In this document: piece by piece, positions 10,125-21,629 of the stretch | How positions within the stretch are numbered: position 1 is the first letter of the stretch | Layout: each line of letters starts with the position of its first letter | Source: Selaginella tamariscina | Taxonomy: Eukaryota; Streptophyta; Lycopodiopsida; Selaginellales; Selaginellaceae | Assembly (NCBI GenBank): GCA_003024785.1 | Contig: PUQB01000144.1 | Location: 434,001 to 498,000, forward strand | Reading direction: 5' to 3' | Length of the DNA: 64,000 nt | The notes under the pieces: model-generated | The model's database searches: none | What the model saw: the letters and a program-made list of their open reading frames with translations, nothing else | Told to the model about the DNA's origin: nothing | Position numbers and translations under genes: made by a program

Positions 10125-10320
10125 GAGTAAAACTCTCTCACCCTGTGTGTGTATGTATGTCTTCATATGTTTTAACATATTAAATCTGAGTAAAACTCTC
10201 TCACCCTGTGTGTGTATGTATGTCTTCATATGTTTTAACATATTAAATCGCACTCGTCATCTGAGTAAAACTCTCTCACCCTGTGTGTGTATGTATGTCT
10301 TCATATGTTTTAACATATTT
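10125..10320. repeat. Three tandem copies of a 66-80-bp unit
   Basis: CTGAGTAAAACTCTCTCACC...TTTTAACATATT occurs three times (about 10120, 10187, 10261). The paralogous block at 16440-16480 has one copy, so the expansion is local. The frame open across it is repeat-derived. Confidence 0.85.
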
Positions 10321-10764
10321 TAATTTGATTATTTCATATGCATTAAAATTGATGATTTCATATAAAAGCAAAGGGAGGACACGTTTGAATACATAAGATT
10401 AATAATACAGTGCTATTTGATACATGACGAACATTGCATATAAATATAATGTAAAGTTACTATAACTATTTAAAATATTTAAATTAAATTAGAATTTCTT
10501 AAATAACTAAAATAAAACTTAATCTAACATACCCTTAAAATATTATATTAACTTATACAGGTTCTTGCTTGACCGTTAGTATACAGTTTAATAGATATGG
10601 GCTTTTAGTTCCTGAGCACAATCTAATGGAGCACCGCAGGCGTCTATATGTGTGTATGTGACTTGGACTTGTGTAACGTGTGTGTGAAATGGTGAGTGAC
10701 ACCATTTTAAAACTGCAAAGGGTGTTGTGGATTGACTTGTTGTGAACCAGTGTTTACACAACCC

Positions 10765-11119
10765 GCACATCACTCCTTTATACAAGTTTTGTTTGTGCAT
10801 AAACATATACATAAAAAAAGAGCACTACTACATGCAGACATACAAACGCGTATAAACACACATGTACATACATACACACTACACATCACACTGACACACA
10901 TATATTTTATAATAGACATAAGCAAATGCATATATTTGTATACACAGAGAATGATATGCATATAGGCAAACTTATATATACGTTATCCAGCAGATACGCC
11001 CAGATGGCAATTTACAAATACCACAAACACATACATATGACATACCCGTGTAAGTATGTCACCATACCTGCTCTGTAAGGCAGCATATTCCGACTTATGC
11101 CTCTCTTCTGCTGAATAGC

Positions 11120-11152
<33 letters not shown>

Positions 11153-14100
11153 GTGTGTGTGTGTGTTTAAGACTGTATATAATCTCAGCTTAAAATGCTA
11201 ATTTTCATAGAAAACTTCATGCATATAATCTCGTTCATCGGACATAAACGATCCCACATGGCCACTTAAAATAGACACGTGGACCCCTCCACGGTTTTGA
11301 CGTGTCTTTCCACGTCGGATACCACTGCCGGAGAATGACATAATATTAAATATAAAAGTTCCCACTACAGTATTTAAATTGGAATCAACAGTATTCAGTT
11401 TTGCCACTTAATATTTAATTAATTTAAATTAAATTATTATATTGGTTACCGGTTACATATGGTTATTAATATTTTTATCCTGTTTGCAGAACCAGGAAAA
11501 TGAGAACTCAATTATTAATGATGTTAATTCAAATTATAATTCTTATTAATTTAACTAATGATGATTTAATTCTGTTACGATTTCAGTAGCTCTCTCTTTA
11601 CTTACACCAAAATGAGGGCCTTATGATTTCAGTAGCTCTCTCTTTACTTATACCAAAATGAGGGCCTCTATAATTGTTTGCATCCAGAGTCGTCCTTTAA
11701 TGAAGTAGGATTAGGAGTTGATAAAATTGAATAGAAAATTAAATATTTAAGATATATAATTAATATACTTATTTTTATCCTAATTTAAATTTATAACATT
11801 ATTGATTTTTATTTCATCGATGGTTATTTTGAACATTGAAATTGCATGTTAAATTAAGATCAAGCAAGCCATTTCAAAGAACCCTAAATTAACAAAGCAT
11901 ATTTTAAAATTTTTGGTGGGCAAATGCACAACCTTTTAGTATAATTAATAATGTAATAAATATTAAAAAGGTTTATTAAAAACTAGAACAACCAGTAATT
12001 TTGTTTTGCGAATGGACATTGTTACCGACGCATTATATTGCAATATATTCCATGTCACTACTCAGTCAGCTCCACCTGGCACTAAATCGCAAAACAGTGG
12101 GTCAATGAGGACCCCCACTAAGGTGGTGTCACATATAACCCTTTAGAGATGAGTTGACAGAAAACAAATAAAGTTGTTGATATCATATGTAATGTTTGTC
12201 ATATCAAATATTATTTTGCCACGTGGTAATATCTGTGTATCATACCAAACGAAAAAAAATCTGAACCAACAAGAAAAATTGTAAATTTAAATTTGCGCAT
12301 GGCAATGAATTATTATTGGTAAGGCCATGTAGGTAGCTACGAAGGTGTGAAAAATCTGGCCGGTTCAACCAGTTTGAACCGTTAGCAAGTACATGTGACA
12401 CTGGCTACAGACGTGTCCAATGTGGCAACCTGGCTAAAGAGCCCACATGTGACACGGCCCTAACGGTGGATATTTCCGTTACGTCGACATCCAACATGCT
12501 ACAGTACCCACCCACGTACACAAGTTGGTAAACCTACGCAACCTATATACAAAGTACATTCTCTGGTTTAATTGATGTATACATAATATATTATGATAAA
12601 AAAAAGTTTATATTTACTAATAAATAAAGTTTATACGTGTATATACATTTAATACTTTATACATATTCGAGATCAAGGCTAGATTGAGCAAATCTACATA
12701 TTCAGTCAATAAATCTACAGCTGATTTGTAATTTTTTAAAGTTTTTATTGTTAAAGTATTTATATATTTATATATGCAAATTATTTTATTGTATATGTGT
12801 ATTAATACTACTATGTCTTTTCTGGTTAATTCAACATCGCACGCGTAAGGGATTTTATCTCACTCGTGTAAAAACTTATGGTATAAATGTACGTTAACAA
12901 AATATGGAATGTTATTAAAACTTTAACAAATAATCAAACAAAATTTAATTCAATAAAACATACCTTAGAGCGATTATCTATGCAAGAGTTTCACATATTA
13001 TACACATTCAAGTTTAACTTATTATTTTAACTATTATAACAAATTGTTTAATAGATTTGAACACAATTATACATGTATATAATAATAATCATATGTACTA
13101 TTTAAGCCATTAATGATTTTGTTTTGTTTATAGATAAAACGCAGACACACATGCACCCAAATATTAATAATTTTAAATAGCATGATTAACTAGTGTTAAA
13201 CTTGTTTTTAAAAGATTTTCCAGATTACTTACACGTCAGTTATGCTCTCTCACTCTCTCCTTAGTAGGGCATAAGCTTGTTTAAGTTTCTTAGGATAGGA
13301 TCTAAAGTCTAATCGGTCAGTGTGTGTCCTAACCCTTTTTGAAAGCTATATTTAACGGAAAACTATCTTTTGTAATGTTAAACTTGGGAGGTTTTCATAT
13401 TTATATTTGGCACTTGTACATACATGAGACACAAAAAATAAAACTTATAATTATTATTATTCTCGATTATTTATTTTCCACATTATAATATTTTTCATTA
13501 GAAAACATGATCAAGTGGAGTATACTTATCATGGATTTAAAGGTATATGTGTGTGTGTGTGTTTTGTGTAAATATATTTTCAATATGTGTGTGTATATAT
13601 ATAGAGAGAGATTTTCAGTTTATTAATAAAATTATTTGAAACCATATATATAAAAGAAAATTTTCATATAAGAATTTGTAAAACAAGACTACTTAAGATT
13701 ACAATACATATTTAAAAATCTTCATAATATATCTCTTATTCATAGCTTGGTGAGTTTCGTATAACTTATAAATGAAAAGAATTAATTAACGATCAAAATG
13801 GATATTAAAGTGTTTTTTATCAATGTGCTTTATAAAGGAGACCTACATAATTTATATAAATTTTAAAATTTATAATGTGAATCATCATCTCGTATATTTT
13901 GATGAAAGGAATTGTAAATCATCATCTCTTGTACCTTTATGAAGTGAATTTTCATCCTGGCACACTTGATTTTTACCTAATATTTTATTTATAAACTTTT
14001 GAGTGCACACCACTATTTGATACAAAATCATTTACTAATTTGTGAAAACAATTCATTAATTTATTAGAATTCTCTTTAATTTCTTTACATATGTCATCCA

Positions 14101-14749
14101 TAAGTAAATTAATTCAATATATAATATTCTTATAATTTTTTAATTTTACTTTATATTTCTCTTTAATTCCACTACATGTATAAATTACAAATAAATCAAC
14201 TTGATTTATAAAATATTTGTGTTTCTCCTCAACTTTATTCTGTATATAATTTACAAATAAATTAGCTTGATTTTTAAAATTCATATCAACTTGTAAATTA
14301 AGTCAATTTATTTGTCAATCACATACATAATAAAATAAACTTTATAAAAATCCTATAAATCGAATTTATTTGTTTATCAATCACACTATGAAATTTAAAA
14401 AAAACCATAAAAGAAAGTATAATAAAATTAAAAAAGTTACAAAATAAAATACTCTACATCATTAACATTTCCAACTATAAATAAATGACTTTTATAATTA
14501 TAATGGATAATTTAATTTATAAATAACTGAAGATTATAAAGAAGGACATAAATAATAATAATAAAAGGCAGCACACACAAACACCTGCGAAACAAATGAG
14601 AAATTAAATATTTAACAAGAAAAATCTTATATAAAATAAATATAAAAACTTTTAATTGAAGATCTCAAAAAAACTATCATATGGAATTATAATCGAAACC
14701 TTTTAAAATCTAATAGTCAATTTTCAAGGATATTTAATTATAATTTTAT

Positions 14750-14783
<34 letters not shown>

Positions 14784-14840
14784 ATATATATATAAGAAAA
14801 CATTTTGAAAAATCTCACACACACAAAGTTTAAATATATT
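10765..14840. repeat. Segmental duplication copy delta (decayed coiled-coil block)
   Basis: 10765-11240 matches alpha 5980-6430 and includes the RHKSEYAALQS exon near 11068-11118. 12480-14080 matches alpha 6890-8200 at lower identity; the IVDRVQESC ORF is decayed at about 13900-14080. Between 11240 and 12480 the sequence has no counterpart in the other copies and I recognise nothing in it except a direct 45-bp repeat at 11578-11667. 14080-14830 is AT-rich. No intact gene is present. Confidence 0.65.
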
Positions 14841-14843
14841 TAA

Positions 14844-15324
14844 AGGAAAATTATATTTATACCTTTAAAATTTATCATACTTACATATATATCTTTAAAA
14901 GTTTTTTATTTACATATATACTCTTTTTAAAAATATAAATTTACATATATATCTTTGAAAAACTTCAATTGTAATATTTTGACTTTAAAATAACAATGTT
15001 AACTAAAAATATATATATTCAATTCATAATATATTACAAATGAAGTGTTAAATGTCACAAAATTGTCATAGTAAAAAATAAAATAATTTTTAAAATAATT
15101 ATATATATATTATGATGTATTTATTTAATAAGTTGTATTTTGGACCTAAATTATTAAAATATAAATTAATTATTTCTTAAATATAAAAACTTCTACGGGT
15201 AATATTTAAATATAAAACTTACGAGGGTATATATTTAAATATAAAACTTATAAGGGTATATATTTAAATATAAAACTTATATGGATATATATGTAATATG
15301 ATAAATTTCAGATTTTTTCTTATT
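14844..15324. mobile_element. MITE-like insertion flanked by TTAA
   Basis: A 481-bp AT-rich segment interrupts the duplicated block. TTAA occurs on both sides (14840-14843 and 15325-15328), and the paralogous blocks (8691-8700, 34080-34092) show the uninterrupted site. Its ends are imperfect inverted repeats sharing AAATTTATCATA and TTACATATATATC. Short tandem repeats (about 35 bp) lie inside each end. TTAA targets are known for piggyBac-type elements, but the ends do not let me assign a superfamily. Confidence 0.6.
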
Positions 15325-15637
15325 TTAATAATAATAAAAATTAATAAAAACCATAACAATTAGATACATCGGTGTTGTCATTATTAGTTTTAATCATCCG
15401 AGCCTCCAACATGTATATATTCAGTTAAAAAATATACATAAAACTTATCTAATAACATACTTCCATACGATTCTTGTGAGTAATAAATGGGTTTACCCAC
15501 CCGGTTTTAAAACAAGACTCTCTCTCTATATGTGTGTGTGTCTATATAATATGCAGGAGTTACGATCCAGAGAGAGACGTATACATTATCACTTGAATAT
15601 GTAAGTGTTGTATGTGTAGTACAAGCACATATCTTAC

Positions 15638-15952
15638 CGTCAAGCCAAGGATTGTTGATGTTTCATTGTCGTTGTTGTTGTTGAGAACATATTTGTCGTA
15701 GAGAGAAAGTATTTCCCTTTTGGGTGCATTTGTTTTCAGCTGCAACACATGGGCACCATAGCCAGCCTCCGTCGGTTTGTGCTTAAGCTGAGCTATAGTC
15801 AGCTTTCTATAGTCCTGCTCATGCTCCGTTTGGACTTGAAAATTGACAACGTTAGTTCACAGGGTTTACACCGGGGAGAGTGTAGACGATCACGCGAGCA
15901 CGTGCTCTCTTGCTATGTCTGCCCCAGCTCTCCGTAGCTGGTGTTCGCTACA
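15638..15952 (-). pseudogene. SAP-like exon, copy 2, with inverted N-terminal part
   Basis: On the minus strand the 3' part reads QDYRKLTIAQLKHKPTEAG, then YGAHVLQLKTNAPKREILSL and YDKYVLNNNNDNETSTILGL. It is open to the donor GTAAGA at 15638. The leucine of KHKLTEAG is proline here, which would disturb the helix. The segment that encodes the basic RHSKRARLDLN stretch in copy 1 lies in reverse orientation (15837-15901), so the exon cannot make that part. Confidence 0.5.
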
Positions 15953-16089
15953 GGAAACAACATATAAACTGTCTATGTAGCATACATGACTAGAAACACA
16001 CATGCAGCGTCATCAGCTAAACCATCTTTAGCTGGCTAAATGTTCAAATCTATACACATACAAACAATGCATACTGCACACCTCTCTAT

Positions 16090-16091
<2 letters not shown>

Positions 16092-16146
<55 letters not shown>
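16092..16146. repeat. (AC)n microsatellite
   Basis: About 55 bp of uninterrupted AC repeats. Confidence 0.97.
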
Positions 16147-16148
<2 letters not shown>

Positions 16149-16627
16149 AATATCAAGTATGACTCTCTGTAGCTGAACAGACAACTCTCTGCCCTTGCAT
16201 TTGCCTCTGAGTGTGCAGCTCTCTCCGAGCCAGTAAGCCCTCCAGAACTGTACTAACTCTCTGTGCAAACAAAGTAACTAAGTGAATACAATGTCCTCAC
16301 ACCGTGCTGTGATTTTACAATTAACTAAGTACATGCTATTGTATTACATATGTGATAAAGAGACAGGGACACACACCATCAGCAAAGTCTAAAATGTACA
16401 TGACAAATAGCACAAACATACGAGGATACACATACACACACAGGGAGGGAGAGTTTTGCTCAGATAACGAGTGCGATTCTCATAGACAACTAATCAAGCC
16501 ATCTCTAAAGTCTAACATGTATATAAATCGTACTCGTTATCATCGTAAGAAAGAGCACAGGCACGCAGGCACACACACACACACCACACCTTTATCTCAT
16601 TATACAAAATAACGGTGCTAAATACCT

Positions 16628-16735
16628 GCTCGTGAGAATCCTCCAAAACCACCTCCATTTAATGTTCACGCTCGTCTAGCTGCTACTCTAAAGATTCTGC
16701 TTTCAACAATGCCTCTTGTTCAAAGAAGATGAAGT
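16628..16735 (-). pseudogene. Coiled-coil exon with two stop codons
   Basis: On the minus strand: FEQEALLKAESLE, stop (TAG), QLDEREH, stop (TAA), MEVVLEDSHEQ, then a donor (GAGCAG|GTATTT) at 16628. The helical composition continues the neighbouring exon at 16810-16998. Two in-frame stops in an otherwise good exon argue that this gene copy is dead, or that the exon is spurious. Confidence 0.4.
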
Positions 16736-16809
16736 TGTATACATCTCTATGCACGTTTTGTTGCAAGTAAAATTAAGCGACCTTACTGACATAATAAGTG
16801 AATACTAAC

Positions 16810-16998
16810 CTGTTCAGTTAGTCGAGCCTCTTCGAGCTCTTTGAGGAGGGTATCACGTTCTCTTACTATCATTTCTGCATGCCTTTCTGCCTTCTCTATT
16901 CCTGCTAGTCTCTCCATTGCCGTCATTTGATAATGCCTTGTCTCCGCACGTACTGTTGCGAGCTCTTCTTCCTCGGCCACCGATCTGGATTCCTGTGC
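16810..16998 (-). CDS. Intact coiled-coil exon, 63 codons
   Basis: Acceptor (TTCAG) at 16999 and donor (ACAG|GTTAGT) at 16810 bound 189 bp, exactly 63 codons with no stop. It encodes AQESRSVAEEEELATVRAET followed by RHYQMTAMERLAGIEKAERH and AEMIVRERDTLLKELEEARL-TEQ. This is a typical long charged coiled coil (heptads of L, A, I, M with E, R, K). It is the best-preserved exon of the family. Similar segments occur in many filamentous proteins, so the family cannot be named from this. Confidence 0.6.
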
Positions 16999-17269
16999 CT
17001 GAACATTGCAAATGAAATTGCTAAATACTATGTTTACTAAACTTTCTAACTTTAGCTCGCAATATGACATGGGTAATACATAACATAGTTATAAGTTAGT
17101 ATGCTAGTAGAATACACCATAATATTTGATAATAAATAATTGCGTTGAAGCATGACAGTCACTCTAAACGTGTATCGTACACAGGGATGTGTTTATTTGG
17201 CAAGTAAATAAAAGTTACCAAAAGACGTTGCCAGACATAGTAGAATCGTTTTTATGGAACTGAAGCTAC

Positions 17270-17347
17270 CTGTAATCTAGCCTTCAAGTCACTCACAACA
17301 CGCTCACTCTGCTCCAGCTTTCCTTGAATTTCATTAGCAAAGCCTCC
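17270..17347 (-). CDS. Coiled-coil exon (GFANEIQGKLEQSERVVSDL)
   Basis: Acceptor (CCGCAG) at 17348 and donor (TACAG|GTAGCT) at 17270 bound 78 bp, 26 codons, encoding GFANEIQGKLEQSERVVSDL-KARLQ. The alpha counterpart begins at about 5460-5480 and is swallowed by the N gap. Confidence 0.55.
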
Positions 17348-18178
17348 TGCGGAAACAAATGTGTGCGCATAGGAAGAGAATGTGTGACCAATATGTGTAT
17401 TCAGAGCGAACACATATATCATATCCACACATATCATACAAAAGTTTATGATAACATAGATTTGTTCATACAAAGGTTTGATATACACATTCCGCCCAAG
17501 TCATACATGTAGAATATTTGTACCACACCCATGATAAGTAGAAAACTGACAAGGTACATGACTTACCGACGCATGCTCATCCAAACACACGCACACACAA
17601 GTATCCCACCTTTTGTGAGCGTGGAGCTGAACTCGGCTCTCAAAGCGTCTTTCTTTGTTGCTGCTTCTTACTTCCACGTTCACGGAGATAGTATACCGAT
17701 CGGCAATAGGTCGAGCCTCGGTAAGAACAGTATCATGGTCCCACTCCGCCGCCTCTTCTTTTGCCGATTTGATTGCTGCTGGACGAGCTTCAGCAGCACT
17801 ACATCTTGCAATATACCTATCGTGGGCAATTGTACATAGTGCATATGTTTTATACAAGTTTTGTTTATGCATAAACATATACAGAAAAAAAGGGCACTAC
17901 TACAACACACTTGTACATACATACACACAACACATCACACTGACACATATATATTTTATAATAGGCAAATGCATATATTTGTATACACAAATGTAGTGAA
18001 TGATATGCATATAGGCAAACTTATTTATACGTTATCCAGCAGAATTGCCCAGATGGCAGTTTACAAATACCACAACACATACATACGACATACACGTGTA
18101 AGTATGTCACCATAACCTGCTCTGTAAGGCAGCATATTCCGACTTATGCCTCTCTTCTGCTGAATAGTATATATATAT

Positions 18179-18238
<60 letters not shown>

Positions 18239-19029
18239 CATATATGTGCGTGTGTGTTTAGGACTGTATATAATCTCAGCTTAAAATGCTAAGTTTTCAT
18301 AGAAAACTTCATGTATATAATCTCATTCATCGTAATTTAATAAATGCAACCGTACACAGAATCTATGTAAGAAATGCACACAGATTGAAGATTTATATTA
18401 TCAAAATGTCAATTTCTTACATAAAACCTTAAAAAATGCGGATTTCAACATGAAACATCGATTTTGCACACAGAACCTTTAAAAATGCCGGTTTTTCACA
18501 GAAAAATGCGGTTTTTTCACAGATTTTCAATACTAAATGCCGATTTTTCACAGAATATAACAATAACCCACACATACTTACAATATCATGAGAAGAAAGA
18601 GTATGAAATTCGAGGCCGACCATGTAGCGCCACGATCGTGGGAAGGATCGCTCATAGCAGGAAGAGAGATCAACCAAAATATTAAACTATGACGATACTA
18701 AATTATTTTATGCCCTAAAACCCTCGATGCAAGCACAAAATCATTATTACATATATTTATGTAACGGCGACATCCAGCATGCTTCAGTACCCTACCCACG
18801 TACACAAAGTTGGTAAACTTTCCTGGCAAACATATATACAAACGTATTATTATATTATGATAAAAATAAAATTATATTTACTAAGAAATAAAAGTACTAG
18901 GGTTTAAGGTTTAGGGTTTAAAGTTATACATGCAATACGTTTACTAATTTAAATATACATATTCGAGATAAGGACGAATCCTAGGCTAGAATGAGCAAAT
19001 CTAGCTAAACAATAAAGCATGTATATAGT
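17348..19029. repeat. Segmental duplication copy beta, left part
   Basis: Matches alpha 5480-7101 and gamma 48846-50338. It is interrupted at 19029 by the Ty3/gypsy element and resumes at 30692. It includes a further RHKSEYAALQS exon near 18118-18166 and a (TA)n(GA)n microsatellite at 18170-18232. 18240-19020 is spacer with no gene. Confidence 0.85.
17610..17814 (-). pseudogene. Coiled-coil exon, copy beta
   Basis: Homologue of 5734-5936 and 48879-49085. The minus-strand reading is CSAAEARPAAIKSAKEEAAE, then WDHDTVLTEARPIADRYTIS. After that the good frame (RERGSK...) is lost relative to copy alpha. Donor AAAAG|GTGGG at 17610. Confidence 0.5.
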
Positions 19030-19388
19030 TGTAACGCTCCTAAACACATGTATAAACACGCACACAAGATCTGCCAACTCAAACCTCCCAACCAAAGAAG
19101 AAAACGTGGTGTTCTCCCCGAGCAATACGCAGACTTGCAATATCGTGTGCTTAACACACTAGTATAGTACTTTTCGCTAGTACCCAGCTCGTCTAAGGAC
19201 CGTGATCACCCTAAACACTCCTGTCCCTTTTTATATCATAGGCCTATATCCTTTTTATCTATGGACTCTCTATTTATGGACTGTGTACCTTGATGGGACT
19301 TCCAGATCTATGTACACATGTCATTAGTATATTCTTGAATATTCCACCTAGCAGTTATGAGTCCTTTACGTAAGTCTACTTCCTTATA
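19030..19388 (-). repeat. 3' LTR of the outer Ty3/gypsy element
   Basis: 359 bp starting TGTAACGCTCC on the plus strand. The other copy ends CTTACA; here the end is CTTATA. Its partner is 30328-30686. Confidence 0.92.
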
Positions 19389-19403
19389 GTCCTCCCTCTT
19401 TTA
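19389..19403 (-). other. Polypurine tract of the outer Ty3/gypsy element
   Basis: On the minus strand AAAAGAGGGAGGAC directly precedes the 3' LTR, as expected for the plus-strand primer. Confidence 0.75.
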
Positions 19404-19569
19404 CAAAGATCTTTGTCCTCAAAGATCGAAGAACCAATTTTCAATGTGCACACATTAACATCATATTACCACGTCGACATTTTGGAGGAGCATCATCAAC
19501 TTGCTCTGGAAGTTGATCAACTGCTTGTAAGAATATCAATTCAATATTCACCTCGAATTAAAGCATTTT

Positions 19570-19804
19570 TCAATTGGCTAACATGAAAAGCAGCTGTAAT
19601 TTATATGCAACATTATTGATTTTCTCAATAGTCTCAAATGGACCAGCATACCTAAGAGCCAATTTATCACATTTACCTTTGCGTAGTGATTCAATAGAAG
19701 ATCTTTTATAAGTGAAAGGAAATATCACTCGAACATAGACTTTATCACCCACATGAAAGTGACGAAAAGAAACAATGCTTATTAACATACTTGGCTTTAC
19801 GATC
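19570..19804 (-). pseudogene. Gypsy integrase C-terminal region (separated by the nested element)
   Basis: Minus strand: GDKVYVRVIFPFTYKRSS, then LRKGKCDKLALRYAGPFETI and EKINNVAYKLQL. This is the GPY/F-type module that follows the integrase core in many gypsy elements (K-L-x-x-x-Y-x-GPF-x-I-x-x-I-x-x-x-AY-x-L). The sequence upstream in the protein continues at 27150 on the far side of the nested element. Confidence 0.8.
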
Positions 19805-19809
19805 ACGAG

Positions 19810-21629
19810 TGTCAGAGTTTTAACCCAAAGGGCCAACACGTGGCAACACGTGGCTGCCAGGTGGCCATTCGGCGTCATCACCCTGTGTGAGCAACGCTAA
19901 GTTTCCCCAGAACAACCCCAACGACCCCTAGGGTTAGACTCTAATGCCCAAGTGGACAAGAGACTTAGGGTTTAGCCTAAGTCTCCCTAGAATGTCTGCC
20001 CCCAGAACCCTTGAGGGATAACCCTAGTTGACTTAGGGTTTAGCCTAAGTCTCCCTAGAGTGTCTACCCCAAAACCCTTGAGGGATAACCCTAGTTGACT
20101 TAGGGTCTTGCCCTAGAAGACCTAGACAGGCTCATGCCCTAACCCCCATCAAGGAGACGTGTGTTCCACACATACCCCGTGACAGAGCTAAGGCATTGTC
20201 ACTTACCCCTTGAGGAATCACCCTCATCCGGGAGTACAACCCCTTTAGGGCGACAAGGGGTACCCTGAACCACGACTAACCCCTAAGGGTTTGAGTGGCC
20301 AAGTTACACCCTAGACCTAGGGCTAGTACTTAGTGAGGACACGAGTGTGCGCCGTAGGCGAACACGAGTGTTCTGCTAAGCAAACTCCCTAAGGCTAGGT
20401 TTGGGATAACCCTAAGCACATGACCTTGCGAGTGCCTTACGAAAGGGCTTCTGCTAATGAGCTTAGGTTGTTCAACCCCTGGATTCCAAGGAGAACACTC
20501 CCCTAGCCAAGTGTGCCAAAGCACACCTAGTTACGAGACCTAACCTCCCTCGAGCGGATGCCCAAGGCTTAGCACCCTAGTGCAAGCACAAGCATGCCTG
20601 TTTGCTAGAGTATCCAACCCCTTAGCGACAAGCCCATGACATAACCCCAAAGGGCGTGCCTCGGGCGTTGTACCATGTGACGTTTAGCCCAGTGTCACAT
20701 CCCATGTGACACTGCCTTCCAAGATGTGGGCTATCATGCCATAGCCCTTAGATTCAAGAGTTGCACCAAGTACCACAAACGTGGTTCCTAAATGCCAACT
20801 CTAGAACCCCTCAATGAACCCTCAGGAACCAGGTAACGTGAACCTGTCAAACAAGATCCCACGCCCACAGTTGGACAAGGACACGGATGTGCCTTGCTTG
20901 GCCGTGAGTGCTACACCTAGCTTGACGTGGAGGAGGAGGCTGGAGACAAGCCTCAACCTCTGCCTCTTGGAACGTGCATCCCGACAAGACCTCCCAGGCA
21001 TGGATTCGCCAACGTTAAGGGTAAGCTACCCCGAAGGTGGGACGTACCCCTGGCATCTGGAAGTTAGGGCGGCACAACAGAGGGTTGTACCTTAACGACA
21101 CAAGCTGAAGCTTGCACCGGCAGAAGAGCAACGAACTCATTCATGAACCCAGGAGCTCTCCTACGTATACTCTACCTTATTTATGTGACGGAGCCCCCCC
21201 CCCCCTCTTTTCCTGTTTGTATTAGTGGGCTGGCACTGAATTCTAGCCCCTTAGATAAATTAGCAATATGAGCCTATAACTCACCCTTACTCCTACCCCT
21301 AAACCCTACCCAAGGGGGTGGGGGTTTTAGGGCGTGGGTTAGGGCAACCCTAGGGGTGTTCCTAACCCTACTTAACGCCGAACTCATTGCAAAGACCAAT
21401 CACCTATTCGGGACGTCAAAATTGGGGGTGGGTTTCTAGAAGGTAAGTTCTAGCTTCGCTTAGAGTTTCCTGCAAATACCTAATGACACCCGGCCGGACC
21501 ATCACCAGATACCCAAGTGCACTAAGCGGGCCTGTTTCCTACTACATCTAGGGTCCATCAACATAGTACAGTAGGTAACAACAGTCAACGTCCAAAGTAA
21601 AGGGTCGAGTCATAGTAAAAACTATGACA
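19810..21629 (-). repeat. LARD 3' LTR
   Basis: 1820 bp. It contains two tandem copies of ACCCTTGAGGGATAACCCTA with context (about 19998-20105), a C14 run near 21188, and telomere-like GGGTTAGGG/CCCTAAACCC segments near 21290-21380. A 93-codon frame at 20814-21095 recurs in the other LTR simply because the LTRs are copies. Confidence 0.93.

Larger units (their letters stand above)
15338..16600. repeat. SAP-like block, copy 2
   Basis: It is homologous to 8700-10165: SAP-like exon, basic exon part (inverted here), a (AC)n microsatellite, remnants of the ERAAHSEANARAES exon near 16150-16265, and the hairpin region (rearranged here). Confidence 0.8.

Noticed and set aside
20814-21095. 93-codon ORF repeated at 26310-26591 as a conserved gene
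   Set aside because: The two are identical because they lie in the two LTRs of one element. There is no protein character or independent conservation.
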